DNA of 64,000 nucleotides from Actinomycetospora endophytica. GTDB taxonomy: Bacteria; Actinomycetota; Actinomycetes; Mycobacteriales; Pseudonocardiaceae. Each line of letters begins with the position of its first letter. Position 1 is the first letter of the stretch. A model generated the notes under the pieces. That model saw only the letters and a list, made by a program, of their open reading frames with translations. It was not told where the DNA came from and did no database searches. Positions 1 through 8,262 of the stretch are shown piece by piece. Made by a program: the position numbers and the translations under genes. The stretch spans positions 186,001-250,000 of the forward strand of contig NZ_JAJNDB010000004.1 in assembly GCF_021026375.1 (NCBI RefSeq), in the 5' to 3' direction.

Positions 1-1794
1 GCACCAGGTCACCTCGACCGCGAACGCCGGCTCGAATGCCACGCAGCCGGGCTGCTCGAGCCCGATCGACGGCGTGGTGATCGACTGGTGCGCGCCGCCC
101 TCGGGCGCCAGCGACACCCCGGACGGGGTCCCGACCAGGATCGACTGGCCGCCCGCGTACATCCCGAACGCCCAGGGCTCGAGGGCGCGGGCGACGAACG
201 GGTCGTAGAGCACCCCGATCGGCAGCAGCGGCTCGCCCCACCGTGACCAGGTCGCGCCGAGCTCGCCGAGCAGCCCGACGAGGTTGGTCTCGGCGATCCC
301 GAGCTCGATGTGGCGCCCGGACGGGCGTTCGCGCCAGTGCAGGATCGTCTCGGCGTCGTCGTCGAACCAGTCGCGGCGCTCCCGGACCGACCAGGTCCCG
401 ACCTTGTTCAGCCAGCCGCCGAGGTTGGTCGAGGACGCCACGTCCGGGGCGACGGTGACGACGCGGGCGGCCACGTCGGGGGCCTCACGGGTGAGGTCGA
501 GCAGGGCCCGGCCCAGGGCCTGCTGGGTGGTGCCTGTGCCCGAAGGGGTGCGCCCGGCGTCGGACGGCACGACGGGGGCCGACTCGGCACCGTTCGTCGG
601 ATCCCGTTCGAGGCGGGCGGCGGTCTCGGCGCACAGCCGGGCGGCGTCGGAGTCCGGGGGCAGCGGGCGCCACGGGTCGTCGAGGTCCGCGCCGACGTGC
701 TCGGCGAGCTCGCGCATCTGCGTCTCGGACAGCAGCGACGAGTGGTTCTGCGGGTGCCCCTGGCTGGCCAGGCCGTAGCCCTTCACGGTATAGGCGAAGA
801 TCACCGTCGGGCGGGTGTCGTCGATGGCGTCGAAGGCGTCGAGCAGCGCACCCAGGTCGTGGCCGCCGAGGTTGCGGATGGCGGCGTGGACGGCGTCGTC
901 GTCGATCGTCTCGAGCAGCGAGGAGATCTTCCCGGGGTCGTCGGGGTGCTCGCTCGATCCCTCCCCGGGGACCCGTTCACGGAGCTGGGCCGGGGTGCAG
1001 CGCAGCAGCCGTTGGTACTCGGGGTTGGTCATCCCGTCGATGCGGCGCCGCAGCGCGGACCCGCCGTCGCGCGCGTAGAGGTCTTCGAGCAGCCGGCCGT
1101 ACTTCACCGTGACGACCTGCCAGCCCGCCGCCTCGAACAGCCCGTGCAGGCGGGTCACCGAGATGTCCGGGACGACCCGGTCCAGCGACTGCCGGTTGAA
1201 GTCGACGACCCAGCAGACCTCGCCGAGCTCGCGGACCATCGGGTCGAGGACGGCCTCCCACACGGCGCCCTCGTCGAGCTCGGCGTCGCCGACCAGCGAG
1301 AACTGCCGCCCGAGGATGCCGCGGCTGTTGGCGCGGGCCCCGACCCCGTGGGCGTAGCGCCGCGCGATCGCACCCCAGATCGGGGCGGTCGCGCCGATGC
1401 CGACCGAGCCGGTGGAGTAGTCGACCGGGTCGGGATCCTTCGAGCGCGACGGGTAGGACTGCAGCCCGCCCTTCTCGCGCAGCGTGGTCAGGTAGCGGGC
1501 GTCGAGGCGGCCCAGCAGGTGGTTGATCGCGTGCAGCACCGGGCTCGCGTGCGGCTTGACCGACACCCGGTCCTCCGGGCGCAGCGCCCCGAACCACAGC
1601 GCCGTCATGATCGAGGTGATCGACGCCGACGACGCCTGGTGCCCGCCCACCTTCAGCCCGCCCGGGTTCGGGCGCACCCGGTTGGCGTGGTCGATGATCG
1701 CGGTCGAGAGCCACAGCACCCGGTCCTCCACCGCGCGCAGTGCCTCCAGGTCCGCCGCCCCGGTCGGGGCGGGGGCGGGCATCGTCGTCGACAT
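1..1794 (-). CDS. AceE/transketolase-like thiamine-diphosphate enzyme (3' part outside window)
   Basis: The first 598 residues are visible and the C-terminus lies beyond the window edge. The motif GDAELDEG (about residue 190) followed about 30 residues later by DFNRQSLDR matches the GDG-X(25-30)-N thiamine-diphosphate/Mg motif, in the form seen in homodimeric pyruvate dehydrogenase E1 (AceE). KPHASPVLHAINHLLG and the STGSVGIG stretch near residues 85-140 also fit that group. The family decarboxylates a 2-keto acid or transfers ketol units using ThDP. The start is the ATG at 1794, preceded by GAGGGG; an in-frame ATG lies four codons downstream. It is divergent from the oxidoreductase at 1925. 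It could be aceE itself or the shorter transketolase-like paralogue common in actinobacteria; the missing C-terminal domain would decide. The substrate is an inference. Confidence 0.8.
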   Translation of the reverse strand, partial: MSTTMPAPAPTGAADLEALRAVEDRVLWLSTAIIDHANRVRPNPGGLKVGGHQASSASITSIMTALWFGALRPEDRVSVKPHASPVLHAINHLLGRLDARYLTTLREKGGLQSYPSRSKDPDPVDYSTGSVGIGATAPIWGAIARRYAHGVGARANSRGILGRQFSLVGDAELDEGAVWEAVLDPMVRELGEVCWVVDFNRQSLDRVVPDISVTRLHGLFEAAGWQVVTVKYGRLLEDLYARDGGSALRRRIDGMTNPEYQRLLRCTPAQLRERVPGEGSSEHPDDPGKISSLLETIDDDAVHAAIRNLGGHDLGALLDAFDAIDDTRPTVIFAYTVKGYGLASQGHPQNHSSLLSETQMRELAEHVGADLDDPWRPLPPDSDAARLCAETAARLERDPTNGAESAPVVPSDAGRTPSGTGTTQQALGRALLDLTREAPDVAARVVTVAPDVASSTNLGGWLNKVGTWSVRERRDWFDDDAETILHWRERPSGRHIELGIAETNLVGLLGELGATWSRWGEPLLPIGVLYDPFVARALEPWAFGMYAGGQSILVGTPSGVSLAPEGGAHQSITTPSIGLEQPGCVAFEPAFAVEVTWC

Positions 1795-1857
1795 CGGGTC
1801 CCCTCGATCGGCTGGCGACCAGTCTCGCCCGGCGGCGCGTTCGCGGCTACGCCGCAC

Positions 1858-1897
1858 GTGCGTGCGTTTCCGTGCTCCAGCACGGAAACGCACGCAC
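1858..1897. repeat. 19-bp perfect inverted repeat between divergent genes
   Basis: Arms 1858-1876 and 1879-1897 are exact reverse complements (19 bp) around a 2-bp centre. It lies between the starts of the AceE-like gene (1794, minus) and the oxidoreductase (1925, plus), immediately before a TAAGGT -10-like hexamer. A GGGC-gaa-GCCC mini-hairpin follows at about 1900-1910. A perfect dyad between divergent starts fits an operator or a cruciform-forming insulator better than a terminator. Confidence 0.6.
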
Positions 1898-1910
1898 AAG
1901 GGCGAAGCCC

Positions 1911-1916
1911 TAAGGT
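1911..1916 (+). promoter_or_regulatory. -10 hexamer TAAGGT, leaderless promoter
   Basis: TAAGGT ends 8 nt before the ATG at 1925, so the transcript would start at or next to the start codon. The same layout recurs at many genes in the window. Confidence 0.5.
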
Positions 1917-1924
1917 GCGGTCCG

Positions 1925-2899
1925 ATGCGCGCCCTCGCCCACCACGCCCCGTCCGGACCGTTCACCGAGATCGAGCTGCCGGAGCCGACACCCGGACCCC
2001 GCGACCTGATCGTCGACGTGCGGGCGGTCTCGGTGAACCCCGTCGACACCAAGGTCCACGCCGGCGACCCGGAGGGCGGTCCGAAGGTCCTCGGGTACGA
2101 CGCGGCCGGCGTCGTCACCGCCGTCGGGGAGGCGGTGTCGCTGTTCTCGGTCGGCGACGAGGTCTACCACTCCGGCTCCATCGCCCGGCAGGGCACGAAC
2201 GCGCAGCTCCACGCCGTGGACGAGCGCATCGTCGGGCCGAAGCCGCGGACGCTGTCGTTCGCCGAGGCCGCCGCGCTGCCGCTGACGACGATCACCGCGT
2301 GGGAATCGCTGTTCGACCGGTTCCGGGTGGCCCCCGACGACACCGGGACGCTGCTGGTCATGGGCGCGGCGGGCGGCGTCGGGTCGATGATCATCCAGCT
2401 GGCGCGGGCGCTCACCGGCCTGACCTTGATCGGGACGGCGTCGCGCGAGGAGTCCCGGGCCTGGGCGACCGACCTGGGCGCCCACCACGTCATCGGCCAC
2501 CACGACCTGGTCGCCGACACCCGGGCGATCGCTCCGAACGGCGTGGACCGGATCTTCTCGCCGTTCACCGCCGGCATGATCGAGACCTACGCCGAGGTGA
2601 TGAGCACCGGCGGTGGCATCGTGGCCATCGACGAGCCGGAGGGCCTCGACACCCTGCCGCTCAAGGACCGGAGCCAGTCCCTGCACTGGGAGCTGATGTT
2701 CACGCGGCCGCTGTTCGAGCCGCCGGACATGGTCGTCCAGCACGACCTGCTCGCCCGCACCGCCGAGCTCGTCGACGCGGGGGCCGTGCGCACCACGCTG
2801 ACCGAGCGCCTCGACGGCCTCACCCCGGAGAACCTGGCGCGGGCGCACGAGCAGGTCGCCGACGGGCACATGGTCGGCAAGGTCGTGATCACGGCCTGA
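1925..2899 (+). CDS. Zinc-type/quinone oxidoreductase (MDR superfamily)
   Basis: A 324-residue medium-chain dehydrogenase/reductase. A GroES-like N-terminal half (1-125, with SVNPVDTKV and GYDAAGVV) is followed by a Rossmann domain with the nucleotide-binding motif GAAGGVGSMIIQLA at about 145-158. Length and motifs match the zinc-type alcohol dehydrogenase-like (ZADH/QOR) group, which reduces quinones or activated alkenes with NADPH. The zinc-ligand cysteines of true alcohol dehydrogenases are not evident, so a zinc-free quinone reductase is more likely. The ATG start follows TAAGGT by 8 nt without a clear Shine-Dalgarno, which suggests a leaderless message. The exact substrate cannot be told. 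Confidence 0.85.
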   Translation: MRALAHHAPSGPFTEIELPEPTPGPRDLIVDVRAVSVNPVDTKVHAGDPEGGPKVLGYDAAGVVTAVGEAVSLFSVGDEVYHSGSIARQGTNAQLHAVDERIVGPKPRTLSFAEAAALPLTTITAWESLFDRFRVAPDDTGTLLVMGAAGGVGSMIIQLARALTGLTLIGTASREESRAWATDLGAHHVIGHHDLVADTRAIAPNGVDRIFSPFTAGMIETYAEVMSTGGGIVAIDEPEGLDTLPLKDRSQSLHWELMFTRPLFEPPDMVVQHDLLARTAELVDAGAVRTTLTERLDGLTPENLARAHEQVADGHMVGKVVITA

Positions 2900-2931
2900 C
2901 GGGCGGGCGTGGCGCCGTTGCGGTCGGCCCG

Positions 2932-2937
2932 TACGCT
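2932..2937 (+). promoter_or_regulatory. -10 hexamer TACGCT upstream of the membrane protein gene
   Basis: TACGCT lies 38 nt before the GTG at 2976. GAGAGG at 2965-2970 serves as ribosome binding site, so this gene would have a short leader. Confidence 0.35.
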
Positions 2938-2975
2938 GCGACGACGTCGGTCTGACCGGGTGACGAGAGGCGATC

Positions 2976-4544
2976 GTGGCGACGCTGTCGGTGACGGATC
3001 GTGAGCAGGCGGAGAGCCCCGGTGCGGGCGAGCCCGTGGCGCGGTGGCCGGTCCTGTCGCCGCGGGCCGGCCGGTGGCTCGCCGCCGGGCTGGGTGGCCT
3101 CGCCGGCGCGGTGCTCTTCTACGCCGCGCACCGGGGCATGCCCGACGACTCGTACATCACGCTCGACTACGCCCGGAACCTCGCCCTGCACGGCCACTGG
3201 GGCCTGACCGAGTTCCGCAACTCGAACACGGCGACCTCGCCGCTCAACGTCTGGCTGCTCGCCGCGGGGATCCTCGCGACGGGCGGTCGTCCCGTGGTGG
3301 CGGCCGGGCTCGTGCTCGTACTGGCCACGGCCCTGGCGGGCGGGTGGTCCGCGGCGCTCGCCGACATCCTGGGGCGCCGGCGCTCGGTGGTGGCCGGCCT
3401 CGTCGTCGGGCTGCTCGTGACCTCTCCGATCTTCGCGAGCGTGGTCGGGATGGAGTCGTTCCTCGGCGCCGCACTGATGGTGGGTGTGGCGCGCTACGCC
3501 GCGCAGCGGCGCGCGGTCGCGGCGGGCGTCGTCACCGGTCTCGCGGTGCTGTGCCGGCCCGACCTCGCGGTGCCCGCCGTCGTCGTGCTGGCCGTGCTGT
3601 TCGTGGGGGTCGCGCCGCGCGCCCCCCGCCGGATGTTCCTCGCTGGGGGCGTCGCCGCCGTGGTCGTGCTGCCCTGGCACGTCTGGTCGTGGTTCGTGCT
3701 GGGCGGCTTCGTGCCCGACACGCTCGTGATCAAGACCGGGGGAGCGTTCCCGAACGGCGAGGTCTTCGGCAACGGGCCGCTGTTCTTCGTCGACCGGTGG
3801 CCGGTGGCGATGGCGCTGATCTCCGCGGTCGTCGTGGCCGGGCTCGGGGCGCTGGTCGCATCGGTCCTCGCGTGGGCGCGCGGCTCGGGGCGGCTCGCCG
3901 ACCGCGTCGTCGTCGCCTGCGGGGTGGCCGGGCTCGCGCACTACGCGGTCTACGCGGCGATGGGCGTCTCGTCCTACCTCTGGTACTACGCCCCGTCGCT
4001 GGGGCTGATCACGGTGTGCGCCGCGCTCGGCGCCGCCGAACTGAGCTCCCGCCGGATCGGTGCGCTCACGGCCGCGCTCGCCGTCGTCGCCGGCGCAGGC
4101 ATCGGGCTGCAGACCGCGCTCGGTGTGCCCTGGGCGCAGCCGGCCCTGTTCGGCAACTGGGCGACGTCGGGTCAGTACCTCGCGGCGGGCGAGCAGCTCG
4201 GTCGGACGGTGCCACCGGGGCGATCGGTGCTGGCCCCCGGCGAGATCGGTGCCCTCGCGTACGGCTGCGGCTGCGACATCGTCGACGGGTTCTCGGACCA
4301 CGACCGACTGATGGCCCTCGTCGCCCAGCGCGAGGCGACGTCCGGCCCGGTCGGGCGCTTCCTGCTTCGCCTCGACACCCTGCACGCCGACCGGTCGCCG
4401 GTGCGGCGTACCGACCACGTGCTGCGTTACGTGGCGGGCACCGGGCCCGGCTGGCCGACCGACGTGCCCGGGCGCGGTCCGGGCCGGCTGGTGCTCGACC
4501 CGCCGGGCGCCGACGCGGCGGCGGTGTCCCTCAACGGGGAGTGA
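2976..4544 (+). CDS. Polytopic membrane protein resembling GT-C glycosyltransferases
   Basis: 522 residues with about ten hydrophobic segments between residues 30 and 400. After the first segment comes an acidic loop with DDSYITLDYARN (about residue 53), then VGMESFLGAAL and LAVLCRPDLAVP. This order (an acidic Asp-Asp motif in the first extracytoplasmic loop, then a polytopic core) is typical of GT-C enzymes that use polyprenyl-phosphate sugars, such as the PMT/arabinofuranosyltransferase groups. The C-terminal 130 residues look soluble and may lie outside the membrane. GTG start with GAGAGG 5 nt upstream. It is convergent with the MerR gene. Enzymatic activity and acceptor are inferences from topology. 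Confidence 0.65.
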   Translation: MATLSVTDREQAESPGAGEPVARWPVLSPRAGRWLAAGLGGLAGAVLFYAAHRGMPDDSYITLDYARNLALHGHWGLTEFRNSNTATSPLNVWLLAAGILATGGRPVVAAGLVLVLATALAGGWSAALADILGRRRSVVAGLVVGLLVTSPIFASVVGMESFLGAALMVGVARYAAQRRAVAAGVVTGLAVLCRPDLAVPAVVVLAVLFVGVAPRAPRRMFLAGGVAAVVVLPWHVWSWFVLGGFVPDTLVIKTGGAFPNGEVFGNGPLFFVDRWPVAMALISAVVVAGLGALVASVLAWARGSGRLADRVVVACGVAGLAHYAVYAAMGVSSYLWYYAPSLGLITVCAALGAAELSSRRIGALTAALAVVAGAGIGLQTALGVPWAQPALFGNWATSGQYLAAGEQLGRTVPPGRSVLAPGEIGALAYGCGCDIVDGFSDHDRLMALVAQREATSGPVGRFLLRLDTLHADRSPVRRTDHVLRYVAGTGPGWPTDVPGRGPGRLVLDPPGADAAAVSLNGE

Positions 4545-4597
4545 GGCCTGCGGCCTCGTGCGTGGATGTGGTCGCCCCGACGACCAATTCCACTCAC
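4543..4597. terminator. Convergent hairpin terminator, member of the dispersed palindrome family
   Basis: Two stems sit between convergent genes. GAGGCC-tgc-GGCCTC (4543-4557) overlaps the plus-strand stop. Arms 4558-4574 and 4581-4597 then pair with three mismatches around ccccga. The right arm and its flank (CTCACGtGGCGCGGAGCGC) contain the stop codon of the minus-strand MerR gene and match the flanks of the palindromes at 31.2, 33.2 and 43.2 kb. Confidence 0.6.
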
Positions 4598-5364
4598 GTG
4601 GCGCGGAGCGCCTCGATGGCGTCGTGCACATACTGCGCGAGCCCCGGCTCGAGGTCATCGTAGTACGCCGTGAACCGCTCGTCGGCGACGTACATCCGCG
4701 CCAGGCAGAGGTGCATCTCGGGGGAGAGGTCGTAGAAGCGGTCGTGGATGTGCCGGCCGTGCGCGTCCGCCGCCGCGAGCCCGGCCTCGGAGTCCGGGGC
4801 CGCCCCGGAGCGCTTGGCCGCGACGAACGCGTCGTTGACGGCGTCGGTCTCGGCCTTGATCGCCTCCCAGTCGGCCTTCGTGTACTGCGCCGTCCGGGCC
4901 TGGGACTGCTTCCACTCCTCGGTGTCGCCCCAGCGCTCCCGCGCCTCGGCCTGGTACTCCTCGGAGAAACCGTCGCCGAAGAGTTCCTGCTGCTCCTCGC
5001 GCGTCAGTCGTATTCCGGACATCTCGGCCTCCAGGGCTCGGTCGATGGCCACGACGAGGCCGGAGAGCTCGTCGAGCCGGGACATGACCGCGTCCCGCTG
5101 GCGCCGCAGGTGCGATGCCACGTCGGCGTCGGGGTCGTCGAGGACCTCGGCGATCTCGTCGAGGGCGAACCCGAGCCGGCGGTAGACGATGACGTGCTGC
5201 AGCCGGGTGACGTCGGCGTCGGTGTAGAGGCGGTAGCCGGCCGCGGTGCGACGGCTCGGGCGCAGCAGCCCGATCTCGTCGTAGTGGTGCAGGGTCCGCA
5301 CCGTCACCGCGAAGCGCTCCGCCACCTGGCCGACCGTCATTCCTGCTTCCGTCACCCCGGTCAT
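4594..5364 (-). CDS. MerR-family regulator, TipA type
   Basis: 256 residues. The MerR winged helix (residues 9-77: MTVGQVAERFAVTVRTLHHY, then GLLRPSRRTAAGYRLY) is followed by a coiled-coil dimer helix to about 125 and a C-terminal TipAS-like domain (about 140-250, with HDRFYDLSPEMH). TipA proteins bind thiopeptides or other ligands through that domain and switch MerR-type promoters on. The promoter is visible: TTGACT (5403-5398), a 19-nt spacer holding a dyad, then CAGGCT (5378-5373), 8 nt before ATG 5364. This suggests a leaderless, self-regulated gene; ATG 5340 with GCAGGA upstream is the alternative start. It is divergent from a GNAT gene that shares the control region. The ligand is unknown. 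Confidence 0.88.
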   Translation of the reverse strand: MTGVTEAGMTVGQVAERFAVTVRTLHHYDEIGLLRPSRRTAAGYRLYTDADVTRLQHVIVYRRLGFALDEIAEVLDDPDADVASHLRRQRDAVMSRLDELSGLVVAIDRALEAEMSGIRLTREEQQELFGDGFSEEYQAEARERWGDTEEWKQSQARTAQYTKADWEAIKAETDAVNDAFVAAKRSGAAPDSEAGLAAADAHGRHIHDRFYDLSPEMHLCLARMYVADERFTAYYDDLEPGLAQYVHDAIEALRAT

Positions 5365-5372
5365 GGTGAATC

Positions 5373-5414
5373 AGCCTGCGACCTCACGCGGCGTGAGAGT
5401 CAAGTCCTTACGCT
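5373..5414. promoter_or_regulatory. MerR-type overlapping divergent promoters with dyad operator
   Basis: The dyad CTCACGC-g-GCGTGAG (5383-5397) lies inside a 19-nt spacer between TTGACT and CAGGCT on the minus strand. An over-long spacer is the hallmark of promoters that MerR proteins untwist. On the plus strand TACGCT (5409-5414) ends 6 nt before the GNAT ATG, so the same dyad could control both genes. Confidence 0.7.
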
Positions 5415-5420
5415 GGGTCG

Positions 5421-5954
5421 ATGACCTGGGAGATCCGGGACGCGGAACCCGCGGACCTCGACGTCCTGGTCGACGTGTGGCGGCGCGCGGTCGAGTCGAC
5501 CCATCACTTCCTCCGTCCGGGCGAGGTGGCCGAGCTCGAGCCGCAGGCCCGCGCCGAGATCGCGCGCGCGGCCGTCCGCGTGGCGACGGGGCCCGACGGG
5601 CCGGTCGGCTTCCTCGGCGGGAGCGGTGGCGTGGTGGACATGCTCTTCGTGGACCCGTCCGTGCACGGGCGCGGCGCCGGGAGCGCGCTCGTCGACGAGG
5701 CCGCCGCCCACCACCGGGTGCTGACCGTGGACGTCAACGAACAGAACACGGCCGCGAGTGCCTGGTACGCGCGCCGGGGGTTCGTGCAGACCGGCCGTTC
5801 GGAGACCGACACCGAGGGCCGGCCGTACCCGTTACTGCACCTGCGCCGGGTGACCCCGCCGAGCCCGGCCACGCGTCCGACGCTCCAGAATGACGGTACG
5901 AGGGCCCAGCGGGGGGAGCGGGCGCCTCGGGTGAGGGGGCAGGGAACGACATGA
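5421..5954 (+). CDS. GNAT-family N-acetyltransferase
   Basis: 177 residues. The GNAT fold spans about residues 1-140: VDMLFVDPSVHGRGAGSALV (about 72-91) is motif A with the acetyl-CoA pyrophosphate loop (R/Q-x-x-G-x-G/A variant HGRGAGS), and NEQNTAASAWYARRGF (about 108-123) is motif B. The family moves acetyl from acetyl-CoA to an amine; the acceptor is unknown. The ~35 residues after PLLHLRR are low-complexity and extend beyond the usual end. Start ATG 5421 is leaderless-like behind TACGCT. Its ATGA stop overlaps the next start, so the GGDEF gene is translationally coupled. It shares its promoter region with the TipA-type regulator, making it a candidate target, possibly for antibiotic modification. 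Confidence 0.85.
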   Translation: MTWEIRDAEPADLDVLVDVWRRAVESTHHFLRPGEVAELEPQARAEIARAAVRVATGPDGPVGFLGGSGGVVDMLFVDPSVHGRGAGSALVDEAAAHHRVLTVDVNEQNTAASAWYARRGFVQTGRSETDTEGRPYPLLHLRRVTPPSPATRPTLQNDGTRAQRGERAPRVRGQGTT

Positions 5955-6916
5955 GCAACATCGTGACCGCCGATCTGACGCCGCCACGGGCGTTCGACCA
6001 GGCCTGCCACATGGTGGTCGACTACCTGGCGGGGTCGCTGCCGATGGGGGCCTGGGCCGTGACACGCGTGGCGGGGGAGCGGCAGACCGTCCTGGTGAGC
6101 GACGACCACGGGTTCGGGCTGGAGCCGGGCGTCGAAGGCAAGTGGACGATGTCGATCTGCCGGACCATGGTCTCCGGTGAGACCCCGCGCGTCGTCCCGG
6201 ACACCGGCTCCGAACCCGCGCTGTGCGACGTCGTCGCGACGGCCGCCGAGAACGGCATGCCGGTCGCGGCCTACGTCGGCACCCCGATCCTGTTCCCCGA
6301 CGGCGACCTCTTCGGCACCGTCATCGGGATCAACCCGGAGCCCCTCGACGCCGGGTTCGTGACGAACGAGAGCCTGCTCGACCTGCTCTCCAGCCTGCTC
6401 TCCAGCGTCCTCGAGGCGGACACGAACGCGGTGCAGTCCGCCCGCGAGCTCGAGCGCGCGGTGTCCGACTCCGAGACGGACTCGCTGACCGGGCTGCTCA
6501 ACCGGCGCGGCTGGGAGCGCTGGCTCTCCCGCGAGGAGGAGCGGTTCCGCCGCTTCGGCGACCCGGCCTGCGTGGTGATGATGGACCTCGACGGGCTCAA
6601 ACGGGTCAACGACACCGAGGGCCACGACGCCGGCGACGTCTACCTGCGCCGCACCGCCGAGACGCTGCGCTCGGTCACCCGCCGGGGCGACCCGCTCGCC
6701 CGGCTCGGCGGGGACGAGTTCGCAATGGTGGCGACGGTGGGGCCCGAAGACGCCGGCCCGCTCGTGGCGCGCCTGCAGGAGGCGCTCGACGCGGCGGGGA
6801 CCCCGTGCTCGGCGGGGGTCGCCCACGTCGGCATCGCCAGCGGGTTCGCCGAGGCCGTCGCGGAGGCCGACGCCAGGATGTACGACGACAAGCGGGCTCG
6901 TCGCGTCAGTCGGTGA
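5951..6916 (+). CDS. GAF-GGDEF diguanylate cyclase
   Basis: 321 residues: a GAF-like sensor domain (about 15-160), a short helical linker, then a GGDEF domain (about 165-318). The active-site motif GGDEF is intact in ARLGGDEFAM, and the metal-binding MMDLDGLKRVND is present. RRGD five residues before GGDEF is an intact RxxD inhibitory site, so product inhibition by c-di-GMP is expected. The enzyme makes c-di-GMP from two GTP. There is no membrane segment, so sensing is cytosolic. ATG overlaps the GNAT stop (ATGA), with AGGGAAC upstream as ribosome binding site. The GAF ligand is unknown. Confidence 0.92.
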   Translation: MSNIVTADLTPPRAFDQACHMVVDYLAGSLPMGAWAVTRVAGERQTVLVSDDHGFGLEPGVEGKWTMSICRTMVSGETPRVVPDTGSEPALCDVVATAAENGMPVAAYVGTPILFPDGDLFGTVIGINPEPLDAGFVTNESLLDLLSSLLSSVLEADTNAVQSARELERAVSDSETDSLTGLLNRRGWERWLSREEERFRRFGDPACVVMMDLDGLKRVNDTEGHDAGDVYLRRTAETLRSVTRRGDPLARLGGDEFAMVATVGPEDAGPLVARLQEALDAAGTPCSAGVAHVGIASGFAEAVAEADARMYDDKRARRVSR

Positions 6917-6949
6917 TCGGTGCTCGGCGGGCATCGCCGGCGCATGATC

Positions 6950-7001
6950 AGGAGCACTGGAGGCAGCTTTCGTCCCAGCTGGGTCTGCGTGGAGTGCTCC
7001 T
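6950..7001. terminator. Hairpin between convergent genes
   Basis: Arms AGGAGCACT (6950-6958) and AGTGCTCCT (6993-7001) pair perfectly, with partial pairing continuing inside. It lies between the stops of the GGDEF gene and the convergent gene at 7027. No T-tract, as usual in high-GC actinobacteria. Confidence 0.5.
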
Positions 7002-7026
7002 CGTCGCAGCGCTCAGCAGCCGCCGC

Positions 7027-7536
7027 TCAGTCCGCCGCGGAGAGCTCCAGCAGGTAGGCCGCGTCGGGGTCGACGTCCGCCTGCTCGGGGAGGCGCTCGA
7101 TGCTGTGCGGGTCGTCGCCGTCCCCGACACAGCGAACCTGCCCGACCCGCCACACCTGCCGGCCCGCGGGCACGGCGCGGGCCAGCGCGCCCCCGGCCGC
7201 CCACAGGTAGGGCTCCGCCGTGAGCCAGCCGGAGGCGACGACGCACTCACCCGCGCTGAGCGGGCTGGCCGCGAACGGCACCACCGCCCAGGCGCCGGAG
7301 CAGAGCACGGTGCCGACCCGCGCACCGTCGGGGTCCTGCGGGCACTCCACCCGACCGGTGACCGTGGTGAAGCCCGGCTGCTCGTCGGACTGTTCGAGGC
7401 CGACCGTCGCGGCCGGTGCCACGGTCGCGTCGATGACGGCGAGCGCGAGCCCCGTCGTCACCCGCTGGCCCACCGCCAGCCCGACGTACGCACCGTCCGC
7501 CAGCATCCACGCGGGCACGATCGCGACCACCTGCAC
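7027..7536 (-). CDS. Hypothetical protein, third member of a paralogous trio
   Basis: 169 residues with no recognised domain. The C-terminal stretch (WRVGQVRC ... DVDPDAAYLLEL) resembles that of the gene at 8259-8810 (TWRVRSWRR ... DADPAARYVVDL). Both also share a mid-region alternating strands and glycines, suggesting small OB- or beta-barrel-like domains of common origin. The start is set at GTG 7536, which follows TATCCT by 7 nt; GTG 7560 is the alternative. It is the last gene of a minus-strand run. No signal peptide or membrane segment. Function unknown. Confidence 0.6.
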   Translation of the reverse strand: MQVVAIVPAWMLADGAYVGLAVGQRVTTGLALAVIDATVAPAATVGLEQSDEQPGFTTVTGRVECPQDPDGARVGTVLCSGAWAVVPFAASPLSAGECVVASGWLTAEPYLWAAGGALARAVPAGRQVWRVGQVRCVGDGDDPHSIERLPEQADVDPDAAYLLELSAAD

Positions 7537-7572
7537 GGGCGCCAGGATAGTGTGGATCACAGTCTCGCCGCG

Positions 7573-8262
7573 TCAATCGACCAGCGGAAACGTCCCCGTG
7601 TCGTGGGTACTCAGCGGGAGCAGGCGGGCGACGAGGACGGCGTCGGCGGGCGGCGGGTCGGGTACTGCGGGGATCTCGACGGGCGGGCCCGGTGACCACC
7701 CGCCGCGTGGTGCGCGCAGGAGCGCGGTGACGCGGTAGCGCTCGCGGCACAGCGCCACGACCTCGCCGTGCTCGGTGCCCGCCGCGAGATCGGGGTCGAG
7801 GTACAGCGCGCCCCCGATGCCGGTGCGGCCCTCGACCGGCGGGGCGGTCGACCAGTACAGCGGGAAGAGTCGCCCGCCCGCGTCGAGCACGCTCACCGGC
7901 CCGGCATCGCCCTCCTCGGTCCCGCCGGGCAGCGACGTCAGCACGGTGCCCACCGCGTCGACGATCCCGAGGTCGTCGACCGACCACCCCTGCGGACCCG
8001 GCGGGGAAGGGCTGACGGCCGCGACGAAGATCGCGGGCGCCACCTCGATCTCCTCGCCCACCACGAGCCGGGGCAGCGAGCCGCTCTCCAGGAACGGCGG
8101 CGGGAGCTGGACGGTGAGCTCGCCGTCGGGGTGCTCGGTGAGGCGGGTGGCCTCGCGGGCGGCGTGCAGCGCCGCCTCCCACCGGCGCCGGTCGGCCTGC
8201 TCGAGGCTCCCGGCGACCCGCACCGGGCGTCGTCGGGGACCCGTCCGCCGTGCCCGCCTCAC
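7573..8262 (-). CDS. Hypothetical protein, second member of the paralogous trio
   Basis: 229 residues. An N-terminal Arg-rich and helical stretch leads into a region (about 75-200) with APAIFVAAVSPS, VDAVGTVLTSLPGG, LFPLYWSTAPP and GRTGIGGALYLDP. This matches, in order and spacing, the strand-rich region of its two neighbours, but the common DP-AxY C-terminus is absent. Start GTG 8262 overlaps the upstream stop (GTGA), so translation is coupled. No recognisable domain or catalytic motif; function unknown. Confidence 0.6.
   Translation of the reverse strand: MRRARRTGPRRRPVRVAGSLEQADRRRWEAALHAAREATRLTEHPDGELTVQLPPPFLESGSLPRLVVGEEIEVAPAIFVAAVSPSPPGPQGWSVDDLGIVDAVGTVLTSLPGGTEEGDAGPVSVLDAGGRLFPLYWSTAPPVEGRTGIGGALYLDPDLAAGTEHGEVVALCRERYRVTALLRAPRGGWSPGPPVEIPAVPDPPPADAVLVARLLPLSTHDTGTFPLVD

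Noticed and set aside
310-2955. Long plus-strand open frame opposite the AceE-like gene
   Set aside because: Arg/Pro/Gly-rich translation without domains, antisense to a conserved enzyme and running through the start of the oxidoreductase; a product of high GC.
2889-4658. Long minus-strand open frame opposite the membrane protein
   Set aside because: Composition is charged and domain-free, and it overlaps both neighbouring real genes; the plus-strand frame has the membrane segments and ribosome binding site.
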